A DNA stretch of 64,000 nucleotides, from NCBI GenBank assembly GCA_002336805.1, contig DDEZ01000006.1, positions 1 through 64,000 of the forward strand. Reading direction: 5' to 3'. The notes below the pieces were generated by a model. That model was not told the DNA's origin. It ran no database searches and saw only the letters and a list, made by a program, of their open reading frames with translations. The stretch comes from Bacteroidetes bacterium UBA1941. GTDB taxonomy: Bacteria > Bacteroidota > Bacteroidia > Chitinophagales > LD1. Position 1 is the first letter of the stretch. Each line of letters begins with the position of its first letter. Of this stretch, positions 24,937 through 33,376 are shown piece after piece. Made by a program: the position numbers and the translations under genes.

Positions 24937-25992
24937 ATGAACCGTACAGATAGATACAACAGGAAATGGCTCAGGCTCATCAGGGTATTGTATCCCCTGG
25001 TTAGTCTGATCTGTTTCCTGTTTCCATTCCTGCCGGGGTATGTATTGCGGCGCAGCCTGAGTAGGGTCCAAGGTATAGCCGTCTCTGTAGGTCGTATCAG
25101 AGTCACACCATTCGCCTTCAAGATCAAGGTCGAAGACCTCATGCTCAAAGAACAAGTAGATATAGCTGATCCTAAGGTTTATTTGTCTGCAGAAACCGTG
25201 GAGATAGACATCGTATCAGCCAAATTATGGCGGGGAGAGGTTTGCGGTAGTGTGTCTATACAAGATATGTCCGTATCGGTGTATAAGGAAATGCTCTCCG
25301 GTATCGAACTGAAGCCGGGCAATCCGCTGCTGGGACTCGATATCGGAATGGATATAACCTTGCAACGGTTAGATGTGCTGAATGCAAAAGTACAATACAC
25401 AGACGTCACGGCTGTACCCGCATTGTCTGTGATGGTAGACCAGATATACCTGAGCGCTAAGGATATTTCTACTGTACCCGAGCGCCAGTCCAATGCCGAT
25501 ATAAATATCAAAGCTCAGGTGTATGAAGGGGTATTCCAGGCTGCCATGACGGTAGACCTGCTATCACGCACTCCGGATTTTGTGCTGGATACGCACCTCT
25601 CGGGAGTCAATATGGTTTTACTCAATGATTTCTTTCAGCGATATGGCCGTTTTGATGTAAGCAGCGGCACGATGACTATGACCAGCGAGATCAAAGCCAT
25701 GGCCGGAAAATTTGGAGGCTACGTAGAGTCTGTTATCGATGACCTTCATATCCTGGGGCCAGAGGATAAGAAAGATAACATTCTGCGCTATCTATGGGAG
25801 GGACTGGTAGGCTTCATGCTGGATGTGCTCAAAGACCACCACACAGATGAACTGAAGACCCGCATCAATTTTGAAAAGCCATTCAAAGATCCTGAGGTGC
25901 AGGTGGGCAAGGCCGTAGGTGAGGTCCTGGCCAATGCATTCCTCCACGGACTCACACCTTACCTGCGCAATGAAGTCAAAGTAAACCTCTGA
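24937..25992 (+). CDS. AsmA/DUF748-like envelope protein
   Basis: The product has 351 residues. One N-terminal membrane helix (about 12-33; VLYPLVSLICFLFPFLPG) precedes a long beta-rich region with the pattern of AsmA/DUF748 proteins (AVSVGRIRVTPFAFKIKVEDL near 46, then repeated SVSIQDMSVSVYKE-type strands). Such proteins are thought to bridge the periplasm and handle lipids, but the sequence does not show a substrate. It is shorter than the DUF748 protein at 30971 and shares the overall layout. It starts 5 bp after the OmpA lipoprotein gene and converges with topoisomerase IB with a 1-bp gap. Confidence 0.65.
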   Translation: MNRTDRYNRKWLRLIRVLYPLVSLICFLFPFLPGYVLRRSLSRVQGIAVSVGRIRVTPFAFKIKVEDLMLKEQVDIADPKVYLSAETVEIDIVSAKLWRGEVCGSVSIQDMSVSVYKEMLSGIELKPGNPLLGLDIGMDITLQRLDVLNAKVQYTDVTAVPALSVMVDQIYLSAKDISTVPERQSNADINIKAQVYEGVFQAAMTVDLLSRTPDFVLDTHLSGVNMVLLNDFFQRYGRFDVSSGTMTMTSEIKAMAGKFGGYVESVIDDLHILGPEDKKDNILRYLWEGLVGFMLDVLKDHHTDELKTRINFEKPFKDPEVQVGKAVGEVLANAFLHGLTPYLRNEVKVNL

Positions 25993-25993
25993 C

Positions 25994-27049
25994 CTAGCAG
26001 CACTCCTTGCGCATAAATTCCAGTATTATTTTTTCCTCATAGCTGAGTAGCTCCTCAGCATTTTCTGTGCTGGATTTGAGTTTGTCCAGATAGGCATCCA
26101 GTTTCCCATTTTCATAGTGATCTAATAGCTGCGGATGTACATAGTATTTCTTGCAGACGGCTCTTGTGTTGCCTAGCTTGTCTGCTACAGCATCTAGGGT
26201 AGCTACAAGGTTTTTGTGTGCATCTGTTTTGGTGGCAAAGGGTGGGAGGGTGGCCAGATAGGCAGCGGCGGTCACAGTGCCCCACCAGGTACGAAAGTCT
26301 TTCGCTGTAAAGTCTTTGCCGGTGCAGATCTCCAGGTACTCATTGATGGCACCTGAGTCAAGTGTCCTCTTGCTGCCATCCGTATCGTAAAACTGGAAAA
26401 GCTCCTGTCCCGGTATGTCTTTTAGTTTCTTGAGCATATTCACCAGTCGGCGCTGCGTCAGTATTACCTCTTGCTGCACACCTTTCTTGCCGCGAAATGA
26501 GATGGTCATTTTAGTGCCTTCTATTTTCAGGTGCTTGTTGCGCAGGCTAGTGAGGCCAAAGGATCCATATAGCTTTGCATAGATAGCGTTACCTACGCGT
26601 ATGTGCGTCTTGTCTATGACACTCACCGCCAGCGCCACTACTTTATTCTTGGAAAACTCTTTTTGATTCAGGTCTTTCTCTACTTGCTCACGTATCAGCG
26701 GTAGCACTTCAGCAAACTCTGCCATACGGCTGTGCTTGCGGTCATTTCTGAATTTTGACCATTGGGGATGATATTTATATTGCTTGCGGCCTGCAGCGTC
26801 TGTACCGGTGGCCTGGAGATGGCCGTTTGCTTCGGCGCATATCCACACGTTTTGCCATGCCGGAGGGATGACCAGTGATTTGATACGGGCCAGCACCTCC
26901 TCATCAGTGATCTCAGCTCCGTCCGTATCATAATATTTGAAACCACTCTTCTGATGCTCCCGGGTATATCCGGGTGTGGCATCAGAGGTATAGATGAGCT
27001 TCAGCGCTCTGGCTTCTTTCTTTAGCTCTGATATATCTTCAGTCTTCAT
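25994..27049 (-). CDS. type IB DNA topoisomerase (poxvirus-like)
   Basis: Relaxes supercoils by transient 3'-phosphotyrosyl nicking. The 351-residue product fits bacterial TopIB. An N-terminal domain (GFKYYDTDGAEITDEE, IPPAWQNVWICAEANGHLQATG) precedes the catalytic domain: R in THIRVGN, K in FRGKKG, R in KDFRTWWGTV, and the nucleophile Tyr in KKYYVHPQLL near the C-terminus. I start at ATG 27049 (MKTEDISELK); the longer in-frame start at 27091 is a GTG inside the terminator of the upstream CsbD gene. Bacterial TopIB is accessory and often sits with stress genes, as here. Confidence 0.93.
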   Translation of the reverse strand: MKTEDISELKKEARALKLIYTSDATPGYTREHQKSGFKYYDTDGAEITDEEVLARIKSLVIPPAWQNVWICAEANGHLQATGTDAAGRKQYKYHPQWSKFRNDRKHSRMAEFAEVLPLIREQVEKDLNQKEFSKNKVVALAVSVIDKTHIRVGNAIYAKLYGSFGLTSLRNKHLKIEGTKMTISFRGKKGVQQEVILTQRRLVNMLKKLKDIPGQELFQFYDTDGSKRTLDSGAINEYLEICTGKDFTAKDFRTWWGTVTAAAYLATLPPFATKTDAHKNLVATLDAVADKLGNTRAVCKKYYVHPQLLDHYENGKLDAYLDKLKSSTENAEELLSYEEKIILEFMRKECC

Positions 27050-27058
27050 GATGCATAT

Positions 27059-27091
27059 AAAAAAGTGACGCCTCTGATCCAGAGGCGTCAC
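27059..27091 (-). terminator. intrinsic terminator between the CsbD and topoisomerase IB genes
   Basis: Read on the minus strand, an 11-bp perfect stem GTGACGCCTCT/AGAGGCGTCAC with a 5-base loop is followed by six T residues. It starts 8 bp after the CsbD stop codon and ends 10 bp before the topoisomerase start, so the two genes are likely separate transcripts or read-through is regulated. Confidence 0.9.
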
Positions 27092-27098
27092 AAGTAGT

Positions 27099-27284
27099 TT
27101 AGAGGCTATTGATCCATTTTACCAGTTCTTCACGCTTCTTACCGGTCTTCTGCTGCAGCTTGCCTATCAGCATATCATCTTGGCCTTCTTCATATTTCAG
27201 GTCATCTTCTGTCAGGTCTGCGTATGCCTGCTTTACCTTTCCTTTGATCTCATTCCATTTGCCTTTGATTTCCAGCTTATCCAT
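27099..27284 (-). CDS. CsbD-family stress protein
   Basis: A 61-residue hydrophilic helical protein with the CsbD signature: LEIKGKWNEIKGKVKQAYADLTEDDL at 4-29 and the C-terminal GKLQQKTGKKREELVKWI. CsbD is a sigma-B-dependent general stress protein in Bacillus and widely stress-induced elsewhere; its molecular role is unknown. A terminator follows. The spacer upstream (27285-27573) is shared with the adhesin gene and carries three TGGGG sites. Confidence 0.93.
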   Translation of the reverse strand: MDKLEIKGKWNEIKGKVKQAYADLTEDDLKYEEGQDDMLIGKLQQKTGKKREELVKWINSL

Positions 27285-27341
27285 TTGTTTTTTGTTTTAG
27301 TGTAAAAAAGACAAACCGCAGGAAAACTGTACCACGATGCT

Positions 27342-27450
27342 ATTGGGGCAAAGAACTGATTACAACAACCACACTTTTAAGTTAATGGGGAAGATGCTCC
27401 GCTACCCTGTTGGCGTCTTTGACAAGGTTGTGGCGCCAAACTGGGGAAAT
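27342..27450. promoter_or_regulatory. three TGGGG-type sites upstream of the adhesin gene
   Basis: ATTGGGGCAA starts at 27342, AATGGGGAAG near 27384 and ACTGGGGAAA near 27440, all in the same orientation. They lie 60-160 bp upstream of the -24/-12 promoter, where sigma-54 activators usually bind. Similar sites occur before other genes in the window. Identity as a binding site is inferred. Confidence 0.35.
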
Positions 27451-27497
27451 CTCTACCAGTCACCGGCACCACACACGTGATACCTAGGTAAAAGCCC

Positions 27498-27516
27498 TTG
27501 GCACAATAGCTGCAAG
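27498..27516 (+). promoter_or_regulatory. near-consensus sigma-54 (-24/-12) promoter
   Basis: TTGGCAC at the -24 element is separated by the correct 10 bases (GG at 27500-27501 to GC at 27512-27513) from CTGCAA at -12. The expected start of transcription is near 27525, giving a leader of about 49 bases to the ATG at 27574. An AGACA/TGTCT inverted repeat lies in that leader. Confidence 0.7.
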
Positions 27517-27573
27517 CATAGCGGTAGGAGACAATAGTGTCTCTATTTATCATTAAGCAATTAAAATTAAATC

Positions 27574-30500
27574 ATGAACAGCTTTGTACTCTCTACAAAA
27601 AAGATAGTCTTGTCAGCCGCGCTGACAGTTCTATCTGCCAGTGCGGTCTTTGCGACCGCATTTACGGCTACTACCTCAGGTAATTTCAGTAGCTCTACCA
27701 CTTGGGCAGGAGGGGTAGCACCTTCTGTCAATAACTCTACAGACCAGATCACGATCGCCTCTGGCGTCACTGTCAATCTGGATGTAGACTATACGATGAC
27801 AGGTGCACTCGCCACTATGGATGTAGAGGGTACTCTGACATCCTCATCACATGACCTTTCTATAGGCGTACTCAGTACAGTGAGCGGTGCTGGTACTATC
27901 AATCTGCATACAGTAACCCTGAACACCGGTGCGGTAGTAACTTTTACAGGATCGCTGACGGCTCAAAACTTCAGCAACTCGGCCCTCGCGCTGACGCTGG
28001 GTTCTCAGACCACTATAGGTCAAAACCTCAATCTCACATCCGGTATACTCAGCATTGGTACTGGCGGTTCACTCGCTGTCACTAATGGTGGTACGATCAA
28101 TGTAAATGGTGGTGGCCTCTCCCTGACAGGTACAGGCTCACTCTCACTCAGCAATAGCTACAATGTAGTATATAGCGGTACAGGCAGCACTACTGCCGGC
28201 CTCGAGCTCAGTGGTAGTGGACTGAATAACGTGACCATCAGCGCCGGCAATAGCGGCAGCGTGTCACTCTCTTCTAACCTTCACACTACAGGCACGCTGA
28301 ATCTGACCTCCGGTACACTCGTACTGAATGGAAACAATCTGACCGTGAGTGGTGGCGTGACTACAGGCTCAGGCAGCATTTCTTCTACCTCTGCATCGAG
28401 CATTGTGATCAATACAAGCGGTGGTATCTCCGGTGCGCTCAACTTTGCATCTGGCAGCTCTGCTCAAAACCTCACAGTGAATGTAGGCTCATCCAGCCAG
28501 GCGCAGATATCCGGCAGCCTCAATGTGACCGGCACACTGACGCTCACATCAGGTACGCTGAATTTTAATAACAGCGACCTCACTCTCAGCGGCTCACTCG
28601 CTGGCTCAGGCACGCTCAGCGGCAATAGCAACTCAAACCTCACCGTGAGCGCCACTGGTGGCCTTTCTACAGCGCTTCACTTTGCAGCAGGTGGCCAGAC
28701 TGTCAATAACTTCAACATAAATGTAGGATCAGGCAACTCTGTAGCCCTCGGCTCTGATCTCACTGTGAATGGCGCTCTCACCCTGACAGGTGGCAGCATG
28801 CTGGACATCAGCGGTCAGTCTCTGACGCTCGGCTCCGGTAGCTCTACCGCAGGCTCTGGCTCTCTGATGGCAAATGCATCTTCTACGCTCAACTATAACT
28901 CTACAGGAAACTCTAACGCCGATCTGTCTATCACAGGTGGTGTGATCGGTAGCCTGAATATCAACTCTGGCAATGGCAGCTCTGCCAGCCTCGGTGGCGA
29001 CCTGAATGTGAGCGGCATGCTCACCCTGCAGAGTGGCAATCTGAACCTGAATGGCCATGACCTCACTGTCAGCGGCACTATAGCAGCATCGGGTAGCGGA
29101 TCTGTGACCTCAGGCACAGGCTCCAGCATCACCCTGAGCGGTACATCTGGCACTATGGGTACACTCTCATTCACTACAGGTAGCTCAGCAAACTCTCTTT
29201 CAGTAAATGTAGGCAGCAGCAATCAGGCACACATCAGCGGTGACCTCACTGTGACAGGCTCACTTGACCTCACCAGCGGTACACTGTCATTTAATAATGG
29301 CAGCCTGACCATAGGCGGTACAGTGACCGGTAGCGGCTCTCTCAGCGGCAATAGCTCTTCTAACCTGACCATAAATGGCAGCGGATCTCTCGCAGGTGGT
29401 CTCACCTTTGCCACTGGCGGCCAGACAGTAAATAACCTGACCATCAACGTTGGTTCTGGTAACAGCGTAAATGTAAACTCTGACCTGACTGTAAACGGTA
29501 CACTCACCATCACAGGTGGCAGCCAGTACGGCGTAGGCGCTCATACGCTCACCATAGCTGGCAATGTAGCCGGGACTGGTTCACTCAATACAAACAGCAA
29601 TTCTAACATCAATATTACCTCATCTACAGGCCTGACCTCTGATCTGCACCTCGCAGGCAGCAGCAGTACTGTAGGCAACCTGACCATCAACACAGGAAGC
29701 AATGGCAGCGTGACACTCGGCTCTGGCTCTAACCTGACCGTAGCCAGCACACTCTCACTGCAAAACGGTACGCTCGTGCTCAATGGCAATAACCTCGCTA
29801 TCACAGGTTCTATCGCAGCATCAGGAAATGGATCACTCTCCTCTACCTCTGCCTCAAATATCAGCGTGACCACTACAGGCTCTACTAACGGTACACTGAG
29901 CTTCTCGGGTACTGGCAATACTGTAGGCAACCTCGCTATCAATGTAGCTACAGGCTCATCCAGCGCCCTGCATATCGGCTCTGACCTGACAGTGAATGGC
30001 ACACTTAGCTTCACTCAGGGTAGCCTGGATATAGATACTAATAAGCTGACCATCGCAGCCTCAGGCTCAGTGACCGGTGGCGGTATCAACTCTTACATCA
30101 TCACTACAGGCACTGGCCATGTGAATATGCAGGTGACTGCAGGTGCCAGCACGGCGACTACTTTCCATGTAGGTACTATGGCTGGCTATTCACCGGTAGG
30201 TATCCAGCTGAATAGCGGATCTACCAGTGGCGGTATCAATGTAGGTGTGAGCTCAGGCGTATATAGCCAGGGTACTACAGGCTCGGATATGGCTGCTTCA
30301 CACTCACTGGTGGGCACATCATATTTCGTAGAGCCGGACATCACTACTAATACAAACGTTAATCTGAGCCTCGGCTGGACAGCTGCTGCACAGGTGAATG
30401 GTTTTGACAATACTCAGGCATACATAGCCCACTTTACAGGTGGTGCATGGGATCACAGCGCGATGGCTGCCGCTACACTCAATGGTAGCGTATACACTAT

Positions 30501-30810
30501 GACACGCACAAACATCAGCAGCTTCAGCCCATTTGCAGTATTTGACAAGAATACAGCTACAGGCGTAGAGACCATAAACGCTGACAACGCGATCCAACTG
30601 TATCCTAACCCTACAGTAGATAAGATCACTATAGCTACTATAGCAGATACGCAGGTAGAGATCACTGATATCAGCGGTCAGGTAGTAGGCAAGTACGATA
30701 TAGCAGCTGGCAACAATACCGTAGGTGTATCAAATCTGGAAGCAGGAAACTACTTCGTAAAAATGATGACCAACAATGGTACAGCTGTAAAGAAGTTTAC
30801 TAAGATCTAA
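27574..30810 (+). CDS. T9SS-secreted repeat adhesin
   Basis: The product has 1078 residues, very rich in Ser, Thr, Gly and Asn. A signal peptide (1-28) is followed by a TTWAGGVAPSV segment seen at the start of many T9SS surface proteins. From about 150 to 890 there are at least eight repeats of about 80 residues, each with a core like LTVNGTLTLTSG, then N..DLTVSG, then G(S)SGSLS and TVNNLTINVG. This suggests a long beta-solenoid stalk. A non-repeat region precedes the T9SS type A tail (about 1005-1078; LYPNPTVDKITI, VSNLEAGNYFVKM). Surface display or release is inferred from the tail; a ligand is not evident. Expression is probably sigma-54-dependent (promoter at 27498). Confidence 0.85.
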   Translation: MNSFVLSTKKIVLSAALTVLSASAVFATAFTATTSGNFSSSTTWAGGVAPSVNNSTDQITIASGVTVNLDVDYTMTGALATMDVEGTLTSSSHDLSIGVLSTVSGAGTINLHTVTLNTGAVVTFTGSLTAQNFSNSALALTLGSQTTIGQNLNLTSGILSIGTGGSLAVTNGGTINVNGGGLSLTGTGSLSLSNSYNVVYSGTGSTTAGLELSGSGLNNVTISAGNSGSVSLSSNLHTTGTLNLTSGTLVLNGNNLTVSGGVTTGSGSISSTSASSIVINTSGGISGALNFASGSSAQNLTVNVGSSSQAQISGSLNVTGTLTLTSGTLNFNNSDLTLSGSLAGSGTLSGNSNSNLTVSATGGLSTALHFAAGGQTVNNFNINVGSGNSVALGSDLTVNGALTLTGGSMLDISGQSLTLGSGSSTAGSGSLMANASSTLNYNSTGNSNADLSITGGVIGSLNINSGNGSSASLGGDLNVSGMLTLQSGNLNLNGHDLTVSGTIAASGSGSVTSGTGSSITLSGTSGTMGTLSFTTGSSANSLSVNVGSSNQAHISGDLTVTGSLDLTSGTLSFNNGSLTIGGTVTGSGSLSGNSSSNLTINGSGSLAGGLTFATGGQTVNNLTINVGSGNSVNVNSDLTVNGTLTITGGSQYGVGAHTLTIAGNVAGTGSLNTNSNSNINITSSTGLTSDLHLAGSSSTVGNLTINTGSNGSVTLGSGSNLTVASTLSLQNGTLVLNGNNLAITGSIAASGNGSLSSTSASNISVTTTGSTNGTLSFSGTGNTVGNLAINVATGSSSALHIGSDLTVNGTLSFTQGSLDIDTNKLTIAASGSVTGGGINSYIITTGTGHVNMQVTAGASTATTFHVGTMAGYSPVGIQLNSGSTSGGINVGVSSGVYSQGTTGSDMAASHSLVGTSYFVEPDITTNTNVNLSLGWTAAAQVNGFDNTQAYIAHFTGGAWDHSAMAAATLNGSVYTMTRTNISSFSPFAVFDKNTATGVETINADNAIQLYPNPTVDKITIATIADTQVEITDISGQVVGKYDIAAGNNTVGVSNLEAGNYFVKMMTNNGTAVKKFTKI

Positions 30811-30820
30811 AACGTTTTAG

Positions 30821-30861
30821 CCATTTAGCTCAACGGGTCGTGGGTCCTGGCGAGCTAATGG
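30821..30861 (+). other. 3'-UTR hairpin before the adhesin terminator
   Basis: TAGCTC/GAGCTA and CCAT/ATGG pair to form a 10-bp stem with one bulged T around a 20-base loop. It sits between the adhesin stop codon and its terminator. It may stabilise the transcript end; no U-tract follows it. Confidence 0.4.
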
Positions 30862-30865
30862 TCAG

Positions 30866-30892
30866 AGCCTCCGGTTTTCCGGGGGCTTTTTT
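30866..30892 (+). terminator. intrinsic terminator of the adhesin gene
   Basis: A 9-bp stem AGCCTCCGG/CCGGGGGCT with one T-G pair around TTTT is followed by six T residues, 55 bp after the stop codon. Confidence 0.9.
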
Positions 30893-30970
30893 AATTATAT
30901 GATTTGATGTGTTTTGATTGGGGAATGGAACAATTATTGGCTTTGTTGAGAAAAGTAAATTCATCCTCAC

Positions 30971-33376
30971 ATGAAAAAAATATCTCCAAAGCTTCGCAAG
31001 ATCCTATTGGGTATCGTGATCAGTATAGTAGCATTTGTAGCACTGGTCATCATTTTTATCTCGCCTATCACCAAGTATCTGATAGAAAAATATGATACAA
31101 AGTACCTGGGTAGAGAGATCACCCTGGGCTGGGTATATGTCAACCCTTTCACCGGCTATGCACACCTCCACAATCTGAAACTCTACGAGGCCGGAGGCAT
31201 GGATACCGTATTTTTTTCCGCAAATGGGGTGAGTATTAACTTTGCCATATTCAAAGCCATAGGCAAAACTTATGAGATCGAGAATCTGACCATCTCAAAA
31301 CCTTATGCGCGTATCGTTCAAAACAGACAGTGGTTCAACTTCAATGATATCATCGAGAAGTTTGCTCCCAAAGATACAGTCAAGAAGGAAGAGAAACCAC
31401 CAGTTCATTTCAATCTGCTAGATGTAGCTATCGAAGACGGGGAGTTTCACTATGAGGAGCGCTCCATACCTGTCAATTATTTTGTGAAAAACGTAGAGGT
31501 GTCGACACCCGGTATGCGGTGGGACGTAGATACCATGCAGGTGAAATATGCGCTGGAGGCTGGCCCTGCTCCCGGCAAAATAGCAGGCGACGCTGCAGTC
31601 AATCTCAAAAGTCTGGAATATAGAGTGGCCGCAAAGATCGACAAGTACGACCTCGCTTTCATACAGGAGTACATCAGGGACTTTAGTAACTATGGCACTT
31701 TCCGCGCCAGCCTGGATGGAGATATCAAGGCAAAAGGTAATGCAAAGATCAAGCTGGCTGTAGAGGCTACAGGCTGGATAGCTGTGAATGATTTCCACTT
31801 TGGCAAGCACCCCGATGATGACTATGTAGCGTTCAAAAAATTGCAGATTGCTATGGTAGATGTCAATCCGCGTCAGTTTAGCTACTATATAGATACGATC
31901 ATGGTAGATAAGCCATACTTCAAGTACGAGAGGTATGACAATGCTGACAACGTATCCGCCTTATTCGGCAAAGACCTCCAGAATATCAAGGCAGCCAAGG
32001 CAGACTCTACCAAGTTTAACCTGGTGATAGAAGTGGGCAAGTATGTAAATGATATCATAAACAACTTCCTTAAGAGTTATTATAAGATCAACAGGGTTGC
32101 TATATACAATGGCGACATCAAGTTCAATGATTTTGCCCTCCGGGAGCAATTTGCTGTGGCCGCCAATCCTTTAAATTTTATGGCTGACTCTATAGACAAG
32201 AGCCATAAGAGAATGAATATGAATCTCACTACGGCTGTGAAACCTTATGGCGATGTCTACGTGGGTATCAGTCTGGATCCAAACAACTATGGCAATTTCA
32301 GTATCCGCTATAACATTGAAAAGATTCCACTGCCCATGTTTAATCCGTACGTGCTGACATATACATCTTTCCCATTGGATCGTGGTACACTACAGTTTAC
32401 CGGATCGCTCAATGCGGTAGATAGCAATCTTCAAGGCGAGAACCACCTGCTCATCCTGGATCCAAGGGTCGGCAAGCGTCTCAAGAAGCATCAGGATGCG
32501 ACGTGGATCCCGGTGCCACTTATTCTTTCTTTTGTCAAAGATAGAAGCGGAGTCATTGACTTTAGTGTGCCTATACGCGGTAATCTCAGTGATCCTAAGT
32601 TCAAACTGAAATCAGTGATACTGGATGTAGTGCGCAATATTTTTGTGAAGCCGGTGACATCGCCTTACATATTCCATGTGAAGGACGTGGAAAAGAAAAT
32701 AGAAAAGTACCTGGTGATCAAATGGAGGACACGCTATGATGAACTGCAATACGGACAAGAGCGGTTTCTGGATAAGATGAATGACTTCCTCACAGACAAT
32801 CCGCAGGCACAGCTCCAGGTTTCGCCTCAGGTATATACAGATAAGGAGAAGGAATATATCCTATTCTTTGAGGCTAAAAAGAAATATGCACTGCGAAATG
32901 ACCCTAAGCGCGTCATCAACCCGGAGGACTCTCTGGCCATAGACCGGATGTCTATCAAAGATTCTACTTTTGTGCATTACCTCGATGGCCTGATCAAGGA
33001 TAAGCTTGTCTTCACTATTCAGGAAAAGTGCAGGAGGTACGTAGGAGATGGAGTGGTAGAGGCCCGCTTTGCCGAGCTCATGAAGAGCAGGAGGGATAAA
33101 TTCTTGAGTGAATTTGATGAGGCTAATCGCTCCCGTGTGCATGTCGGCACCCCCCAGACCATCATTCCGCAAAATGGATTTTCCTATTACCGTGTAGAGT
33201 ATAAGGGTGATATACCTGAGAAGCTACGCGATTCATATGATGAGATAGTACAGCTCAACGATGAAAATCCTCGCAAGCCATATCAGCGCGCCCGGAGGGA
33301 AAACGGTGGCGTACTAAAGGAAATAAAAGGGTTCTTTCAGGGGCACAAAAAGAAGGATAAGTCAGAGCAGAAATGA
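30971..33376 (+). CDS. DUF748/AsmA-like large periplasmic protein
   Basis: The product has 801 residues. One N-terminal membrane helix (about 12-33; ILLGIVISIVAFVALVIIFI) precedes a long beta-rich periplasmic region with DUF748 features: WVYVNPFTGYAHLHNLKLYE near 56, repeated domain-type strands, and PLPMFNPYVLTYTSFPLDRGTL near 455. The C-terminal 180 residues are charged and end in a Lys-rich tail. AsmA-like proteins are proposed bridges that move lipids to the outer membrane; that role here is inferred. A TTGGGGAA site and a weak -24/-12-like sequence (GG at 30927-30928) lie just upstream. It converges on the FTR1 gene with no gap. Confidence 0.85.
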   Translation: MKKISPKLRKILLGIVISIVAFVALVIIFISPITKYLIEKYDTKYLGREITLGWVYVNPFTGYAHLHNLKLYEAGGMDTVFFSANGVSINFAIFKAIGKTYEIENLTISKPYARIVQNRQWFNFNDIIEKFAPKDTVKKEEKPPVHFNLLDVAIEDGEFHYEERSIPVNYFVKNVEVSTPGMRWDVDTMQVKYALEAGPAPGKIAGDAAVNLKSLEYRVAAKIDKYDLAFIQEYIRDFSNYGTFRASLDGDIKAKGNAKIKLAVEATGWIAVNDFHFGKHPDDDYVAFKKLQIAMVDVNPRQFSYYIDTIMVDKPYFKYERYDNADNVSALFGKDLQNIKAAKADSTKFNLVIEVGKYVNDIINNFLKSYYKINRVAIYNGDIKFNDFALREQFAVAANPLNFMADSIDKSHKRMNMNLTTAVKPYGDVYVGISLDPNNYGNFSIRYNIEKIPLPMFNPYVLTYTSFPLDRGTLQFTGSLNAVDSNLQGENHLLILDPRVGKRLKKHQDATWIPVPLILSFVKDRSGVIDFSVPIRGNLSDPKFKLKSVILDVVRNIFVKPVTSPYIFHVKDVEKKIEKYLVIKWRTRYDELQYGQERFLDKMNDFLTDNPQAQLQVSPQVYTDKEKEYILFFEAKKKYALRNDPKRVINPEDSLAIDRMSIKDSTFVHYLDGLIKDKLVFTIQEKCRRYVGDGVVEARFAELMKSRRDKFLSEFDEANRSRVHVGTPQTIIPQNGFSYYRVEYKGDIPEKLRDSYDEIVQLNDENPRKPYQRARRENGGVLKEIKGFFQGHKKKDKSEQK

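Noticed and set aside
28464..30665. several open frames on the minus strand across the adhesin gene
   Set aside because: They mirror the Ser/Thr/Gly repeats of the adhesin and show no independent protein features.
30815..30892. tRNA-like stretch (TAGCTCAACGGG) after the adhesin gene
   Set aside because: It resembles a D-arm, but no T-loop, anticodon arm or acceptor stem can be formed; the sequence is better explained by a hairpin and terminator.
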